Assembly (NCBI GenBank): GCA_002317245.1
Contig: DCIU01000006.1
Location: 1 to 8,292 of the forward strand
Reading direction: 5' to 3'
Source of the DNA: Lachnospiraceae bacterium UBA1718
GTDB taxonomy: Bacteria > Bacillota > Clostridia > Lachnospirales > Lachnospiraceae
Length of the DNA: 8,292 nt
The position numbers and the translations under genes are program-made. The notes beneath the pieces are model-generated. The model worked only from the letters and a program-made list of their open reading frames with translations, did not search any database and was not told the DNA's origin. Below, in pieces: positions 1 to 7,233 of the stretch (its first letter is position 1; each line of letters opens with the position of its first letter).

Positions 1-442
1 CCTTAAGGGCATCTTCAATTGCTGAAGGATATGGATTCTCTGGAGCCAGTCTGTATTCAAAGGACATTACCCTGATTCCTGTATGAAGAGCCAGCTTGGT
101 AGCTAATACCCTTGCATAACCAATCCCACCACAGGTGTATCCACCACCGTGACAATACATAATCACGATATCTTTTCTATGGGCACTTATAGGAGTTGCC
201 CACTCAGCTGGCATTCCATCGATATCGAAAGCCTCGACGTTGACAATATGCGATGGAGCCACAAGCTTGGAGAACCTCTCCACTTCTGCTCTCTGCTTAT
301 CAAGGTCTTCCTTGGACTTGAAGGTCTCATTGGTTGCAGCCGAATGAACCGCCTTGATTGTGCGCATAATAAGGTCCATTCCATCTGGATCTTTTTCTTC
401 TTTATTATCTTTAAAAATTGGTAATTTGGCTTTAATATTCAT
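1..442 (-). CDS. Alpha/beta-hydrolase, HSL-type esterase/lipase (5' part; 3' end outside window)
   Basis: This is the first 147 codons of a serine hydrolase of the alpha/beta-hydrolase fold 3 family (hormone-sensitive-lipase group), which typically cleaves short acyl esters. The sequence shows the family's oxyanion-hole motif HGGGY at residues 98-102 and the following conserved block YRLAPENPYP at residues 130-139. The catalytic GxSxG serine, Asp and His lie further on and are not in the window. The N-terminus (MNIKAKLPIF...) is lysine-rich and has no signal peptide, so the enzyme should be cytoplasmic. The ATG at 442 is the only good start, but no strong Shine-Dalgarno stands before it (only AAAG close by). 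The gene is divergent from trmB with 91 bp between the two start codons. The substrate is unknown; acetyl-esterase or carbohydrate-deacetylase roles are common in this family. Confidence 0.9.
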   Translation of the reverse strand, partial: MNIKAKLPIFKDNKEEKDPDGMDLIMRTIKAVHSAATNETFKSKEDLDKQRAEVERFSKLVAPSHIVNVEAFDIDGMPAEWATPISAHRKDIVIMYCHGGGYTCGGIGYARVLATKLALHTGIRVMSFEYRLAPENPYPSAIEDALK

Positions 443-473
443 ACTTTATTAGAATAACATATTTTTAGCCTCT

Positions 474-501
474 AGGACAATGGAAGGAATTGTGTTATAG
501 T
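474..501 (+). promoter_or_regulatory. Probable trmB promoter (extended -10)
   Basis: A -10 hexamer TATAGT at 496-501 is preceded by TG at 493-494 (extended -10). A partial -35, AGGACA, lies at 474-479 with 16 bp between. Transcription would begin near 508, giving a leader of about 26 nt before the ATG at 534. This also argues against the TTG codon at 504 as the translation start. Called from pattern alone. Confidence 0.5.
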
Positions 502-533
502 ACTTGAACAGGCAGAAAAATAGGAGTTTTGAT

Positions 534-1175
534 ATGAGATTAAGACACATTAAGGGTGCAGAGGAAGCGATTGCATCCAATAGATTTGTAATACAGAATC
601 CACAGGAGATGAAGGGGCATTGGAGCGACTGTTTCCCTGACAATGCTCCTCTTCATATTGAGATAGGAATGGGCAAGGGCAGATTCATTATGGATATGGC
701 TGAAGCACATCCAGATATTAACTATATTGGCATAGAGATGTATTCAAGCGTGCTTCTCCGTGCCACCCAGAAGATGGAGGAGAGAGAACTTAGCAATCTC
801 CGCTTCATCCTCATTGATGCAACCTACATTCAGGACGTATTCGCAGAGGGTGAGGTGGACCAGATCTACTTAAACTTCTCAGATCCATGGCCTAAAGACA
901 GGCACGCCAAAAGGCGCCTTCCATCAAGGCAGTTCTTAGGCCGCTTCAAGGGAGTCCTCGTAGATGGCGGCCACATCGAATTCAAGACCGACAACCGCGG
1001 CCTCTTCGACTTCGCCATGGAAGAAATCGAGGCTGGCGGATTCAGGCTACTCGAATACACCTACGACCTGCACGCCAACGAGGCTATGATGGCCGGCAAT
1101 ATCATGACCGAATACGAGGAGAAGTTCTCTTCGATTGGTAATCCAATCTGTAAGTACATTATCGAGAAGCAATAA
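534..1175 (+). CDS. trmB: tRNA (guanine-N7-)-methyltransferase TrmB
   Basis: TrmB is an SAM-dependent methyltransferase that makes m7G at position 46 in the variable loop of tRNAs; it acts in the cytoplasm. The 213-residue product is the usual length for Firmicute TrmB. Visible motifs are the SAM-binding loop EIGMGKG (43-49), the family signature NFSDPWPKDRHAKRR (114-128), KTDN (151-154) and the C-terminal TEYEEKF (192-198), all diagnostic of TrmB. The start is ATG 534 because AGGAG at 522-526 stands 7 nt before it and the protein then opens with the family-typical MRLR. An in-frame TTG at 504 would add 10 residues without a good ribosome site. The gene stands alone, divergent from the esterase gene and convergent with the HD-GYP gene. 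The last codons, AAG CAA TAA, lie inside the left arm of the long palindrome at 1167-1311. The 3' half appears richer in GC than the 5' half. Confidence 0.97.
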   Translation: MRLRHIKGAEEAIASNRFVIQNPQEMKGHWSDCFPDNAPLHIEIGMGKGRFIMDMAEAHPDINYIGIEMYSSVLLRATQKMEERELSNLRFILIDATYIQDVFAEGEVDQIYLNFSDPWPKDRHAKRRLPSRQFLGRFKGVLVDGGHIEFKTDNRGLFDFAMEEIEAGGFRLLEYTYDLHANEAMMAGNIMTEYEEKFSSIGNPICKYIIEKQ

Positions 1176-1311
1176 TGAAATCAAAATAATAGCACCACAC
1201 CAGAGTCCCCTCCGGCTGCAAGGAAGCGAATGGCTTTCCCGGTTACAAACTGGGCAGCCTGCAGCGCGGCCAACGCTCTGGCGTGGTGCTATTTTTATTT
1301 CATTATTGCTT
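1167..1311. repeat. Long imperfect palindrome spanning both convergent stop codons
   Basis: The left arm 1167-1205 pairs with the right arm 1276-1311. Segment 1167-1181 is a perfect 15-bp match to 1297-1311, and 1188-1205 matches 1276-1293 with one mismatch (1199/1282). Between them is an asymmetric A/T internal loop (1182-1187 against 1294-1296), giving about 35 base pairs in all. The arms contain the stop codons of trmB (1173-1175) and of the HD-GYP gene (1310-1312, outermost edge). The enclosed 1206-1275 is about 64% GC (45 of 70) and has its own secondary structure: GGCTGC 1214-1219 pairs with GCAGCC 1254-1259, and inside it GGAAGC 1222-1227 pairs with GCTTTCC 1233-1239 with one bulge. 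It may be a miniature mobile or dispersed repeat, a structured RNA, or an elaborate terminator. Confidence 0.85.
1188..1300. terminator. Probable bidirectional intrinsic terminator between trmB and the HD-GYP operon
   Basis: The 17-18 bp upper part of the palindrome (AGCACCAC.CCAGAG against CTCTGG.GTGGTGCT) is followed on the plus strand by a T-rich run, ATTTTTATTT, at 1291-1300. On the minus strand it is followed by ATTATTTTGATTT. Either transcript would thus form a long GC-rich hairpin and then a U-rich tract. The apical region (70 nt) is unusually large for an intrinsic terminator. Two genes converge here with only about 134 bp between their stops, which fits the role. Confidence 0.65.
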
Positions 1312-3016
1312 ATTCTGCTTCTTCATCAGCTGGATACGAATCGTAGAGTCGCTCCAGTTTGTCGCGGATAGCCAGGAATTCCTTGCAGAGCTTTGGATCG
1401 AAGTGAGTGCCACAGGATTCCTCGATGATGGCGAAGGCCTTGTCGTAAGAGAATTTCTCCTTGTATACGCGCTTGCTGACGAGGGCATCGAAGACATCTG
1501 CCAGAGCCATTACTCTTGCCTCGAATGGAATGTCTGTCTTAGACAAGCCTTCAGGGTATCCCTTGCCGTCCCACTTCTCATGGTGGTAATGGGCCACATT
1601 AACTGCTACCTTCTTAAATTCTGCATCCTGTGAGTTCTGAAGGATTCGCTCCACAATTACGGCGCCCTTGGCTGAGTGTTCCTTCATAATGTCATATTCC
1701 CAAGGTTCGAACTTACCCTTCTTATTGAGGATATCGTCAGGAATGGCGATTTTACCAAAATCATGAAGTGGTGCTGCCTTGGTTATATATTCTGCCATGG
1801 AAGAAGTCAGTTCAATGCAGACCGCCTTCCTTCTTAATTCCTTCACAAATATCTTAACAATATCACTGGTTCTCTTGATATGACCACCTGTATTATTGTC
1901 ACGGTTTTCAACGATACTGGCCATACTGATAATAATATCTTCCTGAACCTGCTTCAGCTGATCTGTCTTAGCTTCAACATCCTTGGTAAGTTCATCATTA
2001 TATTTCTTAATAAGTTTGTCATACTGCTGATGCTTGGTCTCATCTCTCAAGTAGATACAGTGAATTGCGTTAGACTTACTGGCCTTAATGATGGTGTGCT
2101 TAGCCTCAATAATCAGCTTATTAATATTAGTAATATATACACTGTTTCTTGTCTCGCTTCCGTCTATCCACATATGTATCTGACGGAAGAGTTCAGAATC
2201 ATTGGTTGGAACCAGCCTATCTATTGGCAGACTATACAGTTCTTCGAACCAGAACTTAGCGGCTTCATCAGAGCCTAAGAACCTTCCCCTGGAATCAAAT
2301 ACAACAAAGCCATAATCCATACTTTTGACCATGGAGTCGATAGAAATAGCCGTAACATCATAGAGACTTACTCTTCTTAACAGGAACAGCAATATCAGCT
2401 CATTTGCAACGTAGGCAAATGGAAGTAGTTCAATATGAAGATTAAGAGCCTTCTGGATTACATATAAAGCAATAACATTGGTCATCACTAAGATTAGTAC
2501 AGTACTTGTCCTATAGGAAACATTCTTCCTGTTCTGGAAGGATTTGATGATAATATAGAGTCCGTATATTACTGCACTGGCCAGATAAAAGGTGTGCAGA
2601 TTATGGGCAGGACCGTTAACCTTGGCAAGATAAGAAAAACCATTCTCGCGAATCAATTCAACACTCTCGTAGTACCAGTTAGTAATCCCTACACTGGATG
2701 CACAGGTAAAAAGAGTAGCAGCAAGCGTAAGATAAGCGCACTGCACCAGGTTGCTAACCCTGGCTTTACACAGATCCGCAATGCACATGACCTGAAAGAA
2801 GGGAATAACACATCCACCGACATATACAACCTGGTTGGCATATAGGGCAGACCTAATATCAACTGCGGATGCCAATTGCATATATCCAAGATTCTCCACT
2901 GCTACTGCGAAAAACAGCAACACGTAGAAAGACGATACCTTACCATAGAATTTGAACATCAATATGATAAGTAATAATACTGAAATTGCAAACATTATAG
3001 TATATATCTGACTCAC
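1310..3016 (-). CDS. Membrane 7TM-PAS-HD-GYP protein, probable cyclic di-GMP phosphodiesterase
   Basis: HD-GYP domains hydrolyse the second messenger cyclic di-GMP using a metal centre. The 568-residue protein has about seven hydrophobic helices in residues 5-213, resembling the N-terminal 7TM sensor of some histidine kinases. A PAS-like segment follows (about 225-325), then a charged coiled coil (about 327-362, ...DVEAKTDQLKQVQED), then a complete HD-GYP domain (about 360-555). Signature residues are present: ENRDNNTGGH (370-379), HD (418-419), HHE (478-480), DGKGYP (483-488), DVFDAL (507-512) and THFDP (537-541), so catalysis looks intact. The start is GTG 3016: a GGGGG run at 3024-3028 lies 7 nt before it, and the next in-frame ATG would cut into the first helix. 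It is the last gene of a three-gene minus-strand unit, 40 bp after the CapA-like gene. The signal sensed by the N-terminal region is unknown. Confidence 0.9.
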   Translation of the reverse strand: MSQIYTIMFAISVLLLIILMFKFYGKVSSFYVLLFFAVAVENLGYMQLASAVDIRSALYANQVVYVGGCVIPFFQVMCIADLCKARVSNLVQCAYLTLAATLFTCASSVGITNWYYESVELIRENGFSYLAKVNGPAHNLHTFYLASAVIYGLYIIIKSFQNRKNVSYRTSTVLILVMTNVIALYVIQKALNLHIELLPFAYVANELILLFLLRRVSLYDVTAISIDSMVKSMDYGFVVFDSRGRFLGSDEAAKFWFEELYSLPIDRLVPTNDSELFRQIHMWIDGSETRNSVYITNINKLIIEAKHTIIKASKSNAIHCIYLRDETKHQQYDKLIKKYNDELTKDVEAKTDQLKQVQEDIIISMASIVENRDNNTGGHIKRTSDIVKIFVKELRRKAVCIELTSSMAEYITKAAPLHDFGKIAIPDDILNKKGKFEPWEYDIMKEHSAKGAVIVERILQNSQDAEFKKVAVNVAHYHHEKWDGKGYPEGLSKTDIPFEARVMALADVFDALVSKRVYKEKFSYDKAFAIIEESCGTHFDPKLCKEFLAIRDKLERLYDSYPADEEAE

Positions 3017-3056
3017 GAATTATCCCCCATAAAAATTAGTCATTCGTCATAGCATC

Positions 3057-4271
3057 TTATAACAACTGTTCAAGCATGAATTGCTTAACATCTTCAAGCT
3101 TGCTCTTCATCCATTCCTTCTTAGCTTCCTCTTTGGCTAATGGATATACCAGTTGAAAATCCAGTACTTCGCCTGGTACTCGGCCGCTTCTAAGCGGCTC
3201 ATAGAAATTGTTATACCAGTCCTCTTCTGTTGCATTCTTAAATACATCAGGCTTAAGGAATGTCCACTGTCTCTTGGTATTGTCAATGAACATCTTAGCT
3301 GCAAGTGGAGCTAAGAGTCTGTACTCTTTCTCCTGAACATCTGCGAATATCTTAGGAAGGTCGCCACTAACAATATGATCCTCATCCCTGTCGATTCTGA
3401 TGCCCTTTGCCTCATAATCGAACTCAGTCGCAGTAAATTTTAACTTAATTACGATTCCCTTCTCAGTATTGAACTGGGCTCTCTGATAGTCTGTATCAAA
3501 TACAAAGTTGCCAAGAGAATAGAATATAATCTTCCTATTCTCAGCATCATCCCAGTTAAAGGTCTCATAGTTCATTGGCACGTGGGGATGGTGCGATACC
3601 ACCACATCCGCCCCCATATTAAGGTATTCAATATATCTGTCGCGCACATATGGCGATGGCAGAGCCGTGAACTCTTCTCCACCATGAGCTACAATGACGC
3701 ACCATTTACACTTGGACTTCACTTCATCTATCTTAGCCTGGATAATATCCATATCACTCCAGCTAAGGCATCCCGGAGTGTCCTCTGTGGCCTTGCGGCA
3801 GGCCCTCTGGTAGCCGACACCGATAAGTCCGATTCCGCCAGCCTCAGGGAATATTACTGGTCTTGCCGCTTCATCTATATTCATACCCGCGCCAAGGGTC
3901 TGTACCTTATGAAGCGCAGCCTGTTCCAATGTTCCTGCCATTCCATCAGGTCCGGCGTCCATAATATGGTTATTGCAGATATTCCATACATCTGCACCAA
4001 TCTTATCGAAGAAGGCGGTAGCTGCTGGATCCATGCTATGAACAAGGCTTGCCACTCCCTTAGAGTCCGTCTTAGTCGTCTGCTCTAAGAGCGGTCCCTC
4101 CACATTGATGATAAGGTGGTCAGAGTTCTTAAGGAATCCAAGGACGTCTGCGTCAATGAGGTTCTCATCCTCCCACTTCTTATCCATATACTTGTCGAAG
4201 CCTATATCGCCGGTAAAAGTGAGTGCAACTGTATTTACTTGTAATTCTTTGTCCTTGCCCGGTTTTTCCAT
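3057..4271 (-). CDS. CapA-family (poly-gamma-glutamate synthesis type) metallophosphatase-fold protein
   Basis: The 404-residue product belongs to the CapA/PgsA-like family (PGA_cap domain), a calcineurin-like metallophosphatase fold. Motifs are GDIGFD (21-26), NVEGP (56-60), NICNNHIMDAG (97-107), AHGGEE (195-200), SHHPHVP (226-232) and SLGNFVFD (252-259). They are the likely metal and active-site positions by analogy with the fold. Named members take part in poly-gamma-glutamate capsule production, but many homologues occur without capBC and have no proven role; no capB or capC is in this window. There is no signal peptide, lipobox or membrane helix: the protein begins MEKPGKDKEL and enters the domain within about 15 residues, so it appears cytoplasmic as read. 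Its ATG is 2 bp after the stop of the FAD-dehydrogenase gene (TAA-CC-ATG), which implies translational coupling. The C-terminal 110 residues beyond the domain are lysine/glutamate-rich and not recognised. Confidence 0.88.
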   Translation of the reverse strand: MEKPGKDKELQVNTVALTFTGDIGFDKYMDKKWEDENLIDADVLGFLKNSDHLIINVEGPLLEQTTKTDSKGVASLVHSMDPAATAFFDKIGADVWNICNNHIMDAGPDGMAGTLEQAALHKVQTLGAGMNIDEAARPVIFPEAGGIGLIGVGYQRACRKATEDTPGCLSWSDMDIIQAKIDEVKSKCKWCVIVAHGGEEFTALPSPYVRDRYIEYLNMGADVVVSHHPHVPMNYETFNWDDAENRKIIFYSLGNFVFDTDYQRAQFNTEKGIVIKLKFTATEFDYEAKGIRIDRDEDHIVSGDLPKIFADVQEKEYRLLAPLAAKMFIDNTKRQWTFLKPDVFKNATEEDWYNNFYEPLRSGRVPGEVLDFQLVYPLAKEEAKKEWMKSKLEDVKQFMLEQLL

Positions 4272-4273
4272 GG

Positions 4274-5638
4274 TTATTCTGTGATCTTCCTTGCTACATA
4301 TACGCCACTGGCTGATGCATGAGACAGGGAATGAGTAACGCCGCTTCCATCTCCAATCACATAGAGGCCAGGGTAGTTAGTCTCAAGATTCTCACTAAGC
4401 TCAACCTCCATGTTGTAGAACTTAACCTCAACACCATAGAGAAGGGTATCATCATTAGCTGTACCAGGAGCAATCTTATCAAGAGCATGAACCATCTCAA
4501 TGATTCCATCAAGGATTCTCTTAGGAAGTACCAGGCTCAAATCACCAGGAGTTGCTGCGAGAGTTGGACGCACTGTGCCCTCCTCAATTCGCTTCCAGTT
4601 ACTTCTTCTTCCACGCTCGAGATCGCCAAATCTCTGCACGATTACGCCACCACCAAGCATATTGGAGAGTCTTGCAATACTCTCACCATATCCATTGCTG
4701 TCCTTGAAGGGCTCCGAGAAATGCTTAGATACAAGTAATGCAAAATTAGTATTCTCTGTCTTCTTAGCCGGGTCCTCGAAGCTGTGGCCATTAACAGTAA
4801 CAATACCGTTGGTGTTCTCGTTAACAACTATTCCATTAGGATTCATACAGAAGGTACGAACCTTATCTTCGAACTTCTCTGTTCTATATACAATCTTGCT
4901 CTCATATAGCTTATCAGTAAGATGAGAGAAAATAACAGCCGGCAGCTCTACTCTTACTCCAATGTCTACACGGTTAGACATGGTAGGGATATTTAAGTCG
5001 CTGCATACTGTCTCCATCCATTTACTTCCACTACGTCCTACAGAGATTATGCACTTATCTGCTTCATCAAAGCTATCTCCATAGTATGCCCTGTAGCCTG
5101 GCTCTATAACCTCCAGCTTAGTCACAGGAGTTAAGAACTTGAATTCAACCTTGTCCTTAAGCTCATTATACATATTCTCAAGAACCACATAGTTGATATC
5201 CGTTCCAAGATGACGAACAGAAGCGTCCAAAAGGGTCAGCTTATTCTGCATACAGAGCTTCTTGAATTCACTTCCAGCTGTTGAGAACATATGAGTATCC
5301 TGACCACCATAGGCCACATTAATCTCATCTACATACTTCATGAGTTCCAGGGCCTTATCCTTGCCTATATATTCATGAAGAGTTCCGCCGAAGTCATTAG
5401 TAATATTATATTTACCGTCAGAGAAGGCTCCTGCTCCTCCAAAGCCGTTCATTATGGCACATGGTTTACACTTAACACAGGACTTAACCTTATCTCCATC
5501 TATTGGACATTTTCTCTTCTCAAGAGGATTGCCCGCTTCAAATACTACTATTTTAAGGGAAGGGTCTCTCTTTACAAGCTCATAAGCCGAGAAAATACCA
5601 CCAGGTCCTGCTCCAACAATTATTACGTCATATTTCAT
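4274..5638 (-). CDS. COG2509-type FAD-dependent dehydrogenase (NAD(P)/FAD oxidoreductase)
   Basis: This 454-residue flavoprotein begins with the FAD-binding Rossmann motif GAGPGG (9-14) followed by an acidic end of strand 2 (VVFEAG, 31-36). It closes with the second FAD motif GLYVIGDGSG (424-433). Between them, CIISVGRSGSKW (196-207) matches the mid-protein FAD-contact region. The segment at 44-76 has four cysteines (C44, C54, C57, C60) just before GFGGAGAFSDGK (65-76). This combination is typical of the uncharacterised FAD-dependent dehydrogenase group COG2509, whose substrate is not established. Signal peptide and membrane helices are absent, so it is cytoplasmic. The start is ATG 5638 with AGGAG (5648-5652 on the minus strand) 9 nt upstream. 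It is the first gene of the three-gene operon with the CapA-like and HD-GYP genes. Alternative annotations could be 'geranylgeranyl reductase-like' or 'NAD(P)-binding protein'. Confidence 0.88.
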   Translation of the reverse strand: MKYDVIIVGAGPGGIFSAYELVKRDPSLKIVVFEAGNPLEKRKCPIDGDKVKSCVKCKPCAIMNGFGGAGAFSDGKYNITNDFGGTLHEYIGKDKALELMKYVDEINVAYGGQDTHMFSTAGSEFKKLCMQNKLTLLDASVRHLGTDINYVVLENMYNELKDKVEFKFLTPVTKLEVIEPGYRAYYGDSFDEADKCIISVGRSGSKWMETVCSDLNIPTMSNRVDIGVRVELPAVIFSHLTDKLYESKIVYRTEKFEDKVRTFCMNPNGIVVNENTNGIVTVNGHSFEDPAKKTENTNFALLVSKHFSEPFKDSNGYGESIARLSNMLGGGVIVQRFGDLERGRRSNWKRIEEGTVRPTLAATPGDLSLVLPKRILDGIIEMVHALDKIAPGTANDDTLLYGVEVKFYNMEVELSENLETNYPGLYVIGDGSGVTHSLSHASASGVYVARKITE

Positions 5639-5761
5639 ATGTCTGTACTCCTATTCTCTAAAGCAAAGTCTTATTTACCACAATTATTCCAAGCTTTGTA
5701 TACAATATAAGTATATAAAAAAACAGCAAAATATTCTACCTTTAGAGCGCATCCATAGGCT
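5639..5761 (-). promoter_or_regulatory. Upstream region of the FAD-CapA-HD-GYP operon
   Basis: This AT-rich stretch must hold the operon promoter. The best pattern on the minus strand is TTGCTG (5729-5724), a 16-bp spacer, and TATTGT (5707-5702), which is weak. A perfect 10-bp palindrome TTGTATACAA lies at 5696-5705 and overlaps that -10, so it could be an operator, though short AT-rich palindromes arise by chance. No riboswitch-like structure was recognised. Confidence 0.3.
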
Positions 5762-5797
5762 CAAAAAAGAAAAACCCCGTCGGTCGAACCAACGGGG
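5762..5797 (-). terminator. Intrinsic terminator of the OFA transporter gene
   Basis: On the minus strand a 9-bp stem, CCCCGT-GGT against ACC-ACGGGG (5775-5797) with one mismatch and a 3-nt loop, is followed by the T-rich run TTTTTCTTTTTT (5774-5763). It starts 23 bp beyond the transporter stop codon. There is no T run on the other side, so it works only in the minus direction and separates this gene from the FAD operon downstream. Confidence 0.92.
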
Positions 5798-5820
5798 CCA
5801 TAAAGCTAATTAAATGCTTC

Positions 5821-7161
5821 CTACTTGTTGTCAGAAATCTTTCTTACCATGAAGAGTGAGATTAATAATGAAACAATGTAAAGAGCTAATGTAACATAGA
5901 GAACTGTCTGGTATCCAAGTGGATTAACAGTAATCATCTCTCCATGATACTCAACCTGTGTAAGTGCTTCTGGATGAGACTTCTCAACAGCCTTAACAAT
6001 TGCAGCTGCCATCTGATTACCTGTAAGACCAGCAATACCCCATGCAGAAAGTGTAAGACCATGGATTGCTGAGATGTTGCTCATTCCATAATGGTCTGAT
6101 AGGAGGTTTGGAACGTTAGAGAAACCACCACCGTATCCTGCATTAACCATGAAGATAAGTGCAAGAACAAGAACTATAAGTCCGATGCTTCCTGTAGCAT
6201 TAGCATTAACAATACCCTTTGTAATTACTGCTAAGCCTGTAAGAGCAATTGAGATAATGAAAATAATCTTGTAAACAGTGTTACGATCCTTCATGCCATC
6301 AGCCATTGCAGAGAAGCCAAGACGTCCACCTGCATTGAAGATAGCAGAAACTGTTGAAATAATGCCTACTGAAGCAGCAAGTCCGATACACTTAACAATT
6401 GCCTTCTCCTGAGAAATAAGAGCAAGACCACATGTAATGTTAAGGTAGAACATAAGCCAGATACCAATGTAGTTAGTGATTGGCTTAGACTTAATAACTT
6501 CGAATGTACCAGGTCCCTTGTCAGCACCTGTTGGCTCATGCCATCCTGCTGGCTTCTTTAAGAATAAGTGACCAACGAACATCATTACGAAGTAAACTGC
6601 TGCAAGGATGTAGAACATATTATATACACCAACAGAGACAAGAAGCTTCTCCATGATTGGTGATGCAATAGCCTTAGCTGCGCCAAAACCTGCAACTGCA
6701 AGTCCTGTAGCAAGACCCTTACGATCCTGGAACCAAAGCATAAGCGTCTTAACTGGTGATAAGTAACCTGTACCAAGACCAACACCCATGATGAAACCAT
6801 AGCAGATATAAATACCAATAAGTGATAAGAGACTTCCCTGATGGTTTCCACCATACCAGATGAAGAATCCTGTACCAGCCATACCACCTGCGAAGCAGAT
6901 AGAAGCGATAAGTGAAGCCTTATGAATATCCTTCTCTACGAAGCTACCTAAGAATGCTGCTGACATTCCAAGGAAGAAAATAGCAAATGAGAATGCCCAC
7001 TCTGTTGCTCCCTTACTAAAACCGATGTGCTCACCGATCTCCTGGCTGAAAAGTGACCAGCAGTAAACAGTACCGATACTGCAGTGTAACAATAATGCAG
7101 GAATAGCACCACGAATCCACTTATTCTCGCGCCATCCGCCTGTCTTGTTTGTGTTTTCCAT
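5821..7161 (-). CDS. OFA-type major facilitator superfamily transporter
   Basis: A 446-residue inner-membrane carrier of the MFS with about 12 predicted helices. It resembles the oxalate/formate antiporter (OFA) family, whose members exchange or carry small carboxylates such as oxalate, formate or lactate. Family-like blocks are GTVYCWSLFSQ (30-40), GTGYLSPVKTLMLWFQDRKG (130-149), ATGLAVAGFGAAKA (151-164), FNAGGRLGFSAMAD (275-288) and HGLTLSAWGIAGLTGNQM (367-384). The start is ATG 7161 because AGGTGG (7171-7166) lies 4 nt upstream; a longer reading from 7221 adds a hydrophobic stretch that is really untranslated leader. The 3' end is followed by a strong terminator, so it is a single-gene unit. 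Codon use looks biased and uniform compared with the operon downstream, suggesting high expression. It is divergent from the yeiH-like gene. The substrate cannot be decided from sequence. Confidence 0.88.
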   Translation of the reverse strand: MENTNKTGGWRENKWIRGAIPALLLHCSIGTVYCWSLFSQEIGEHIGFSKGATEWAFSFAIFFLGMSAAFLGSFVEKDIHKASLIASICFAGGMAGTGFFIWYGGNHQGSLLSLIGIYICYGFIMGVGLGTGYLSPVKTLMLWFQDRKGLATGLAVAGFGAAKAIASPIMEKLLVSVGVYNMFYILAAVYFVMMFVGHLFLKKPAGWHEPTGADKGPGTFEVIKSKPITNYIGIWLMFYLNITCGLALISQEKAIVKCIGLAASVGIISTVSAIFNAGGRLGFSAMADGMKDRNTVYKIIFIISIALTGLAVITKGIVNANATGSIGLIVLVLALIFMVNAGYGGGFSNVPNLLSDHYGMSNISAIHGLTLSAWGIAGLTGNQMAAAIVKAVEKSHPEALTQVEYHGEMITVNPLGYQTVLYVTLALYIVSLLISLFMVRKISDNK

Positions 7162-7233
7162 GTTTCCACCTCTAAAAAATAAATTTATTGCACATATACA
7201 TGTCAATATGAACATTACCATACATATCGAATT

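Noticed and set aside
504..533. TTG start giving a 10-residue longer TrmB
   Set aside because: AGGAG at 522-526 is placed for ATG 534, the family begins MRLR, and the likely transcription start is about at or after the TTG.
1206..1275. Known riboswitch, ribozyme or integron attC site within the palindrome core
   Set aside because: I could not match the core to the conserved residues of cyclic di-GMP, twister, hammerhead or attC elements, and it does not precede a gene.
1135..1633. Plus-strand open frames across the palindrome and the HD-GYP 3' end
   Set aside because: They lack family resemblance and run antisense to, or out of frame with, well-supported genes.
7201..7206. TTGACA on the minus strand as the -35 of the OFA gene
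   Set aside because: At 16-18 bp spacing only TTTATT-like sequence follows, and the start site would fall on the ribosome binding site.
7162..7221. N-terminal extension of the OFA transporter from 7221, with a signal-like hydrophobic stretch
   Set aside because: A clear AGGTGG ribosome site precedes ATG 7161, and OFA proteins start close to this point; the extension covers leader DNA.
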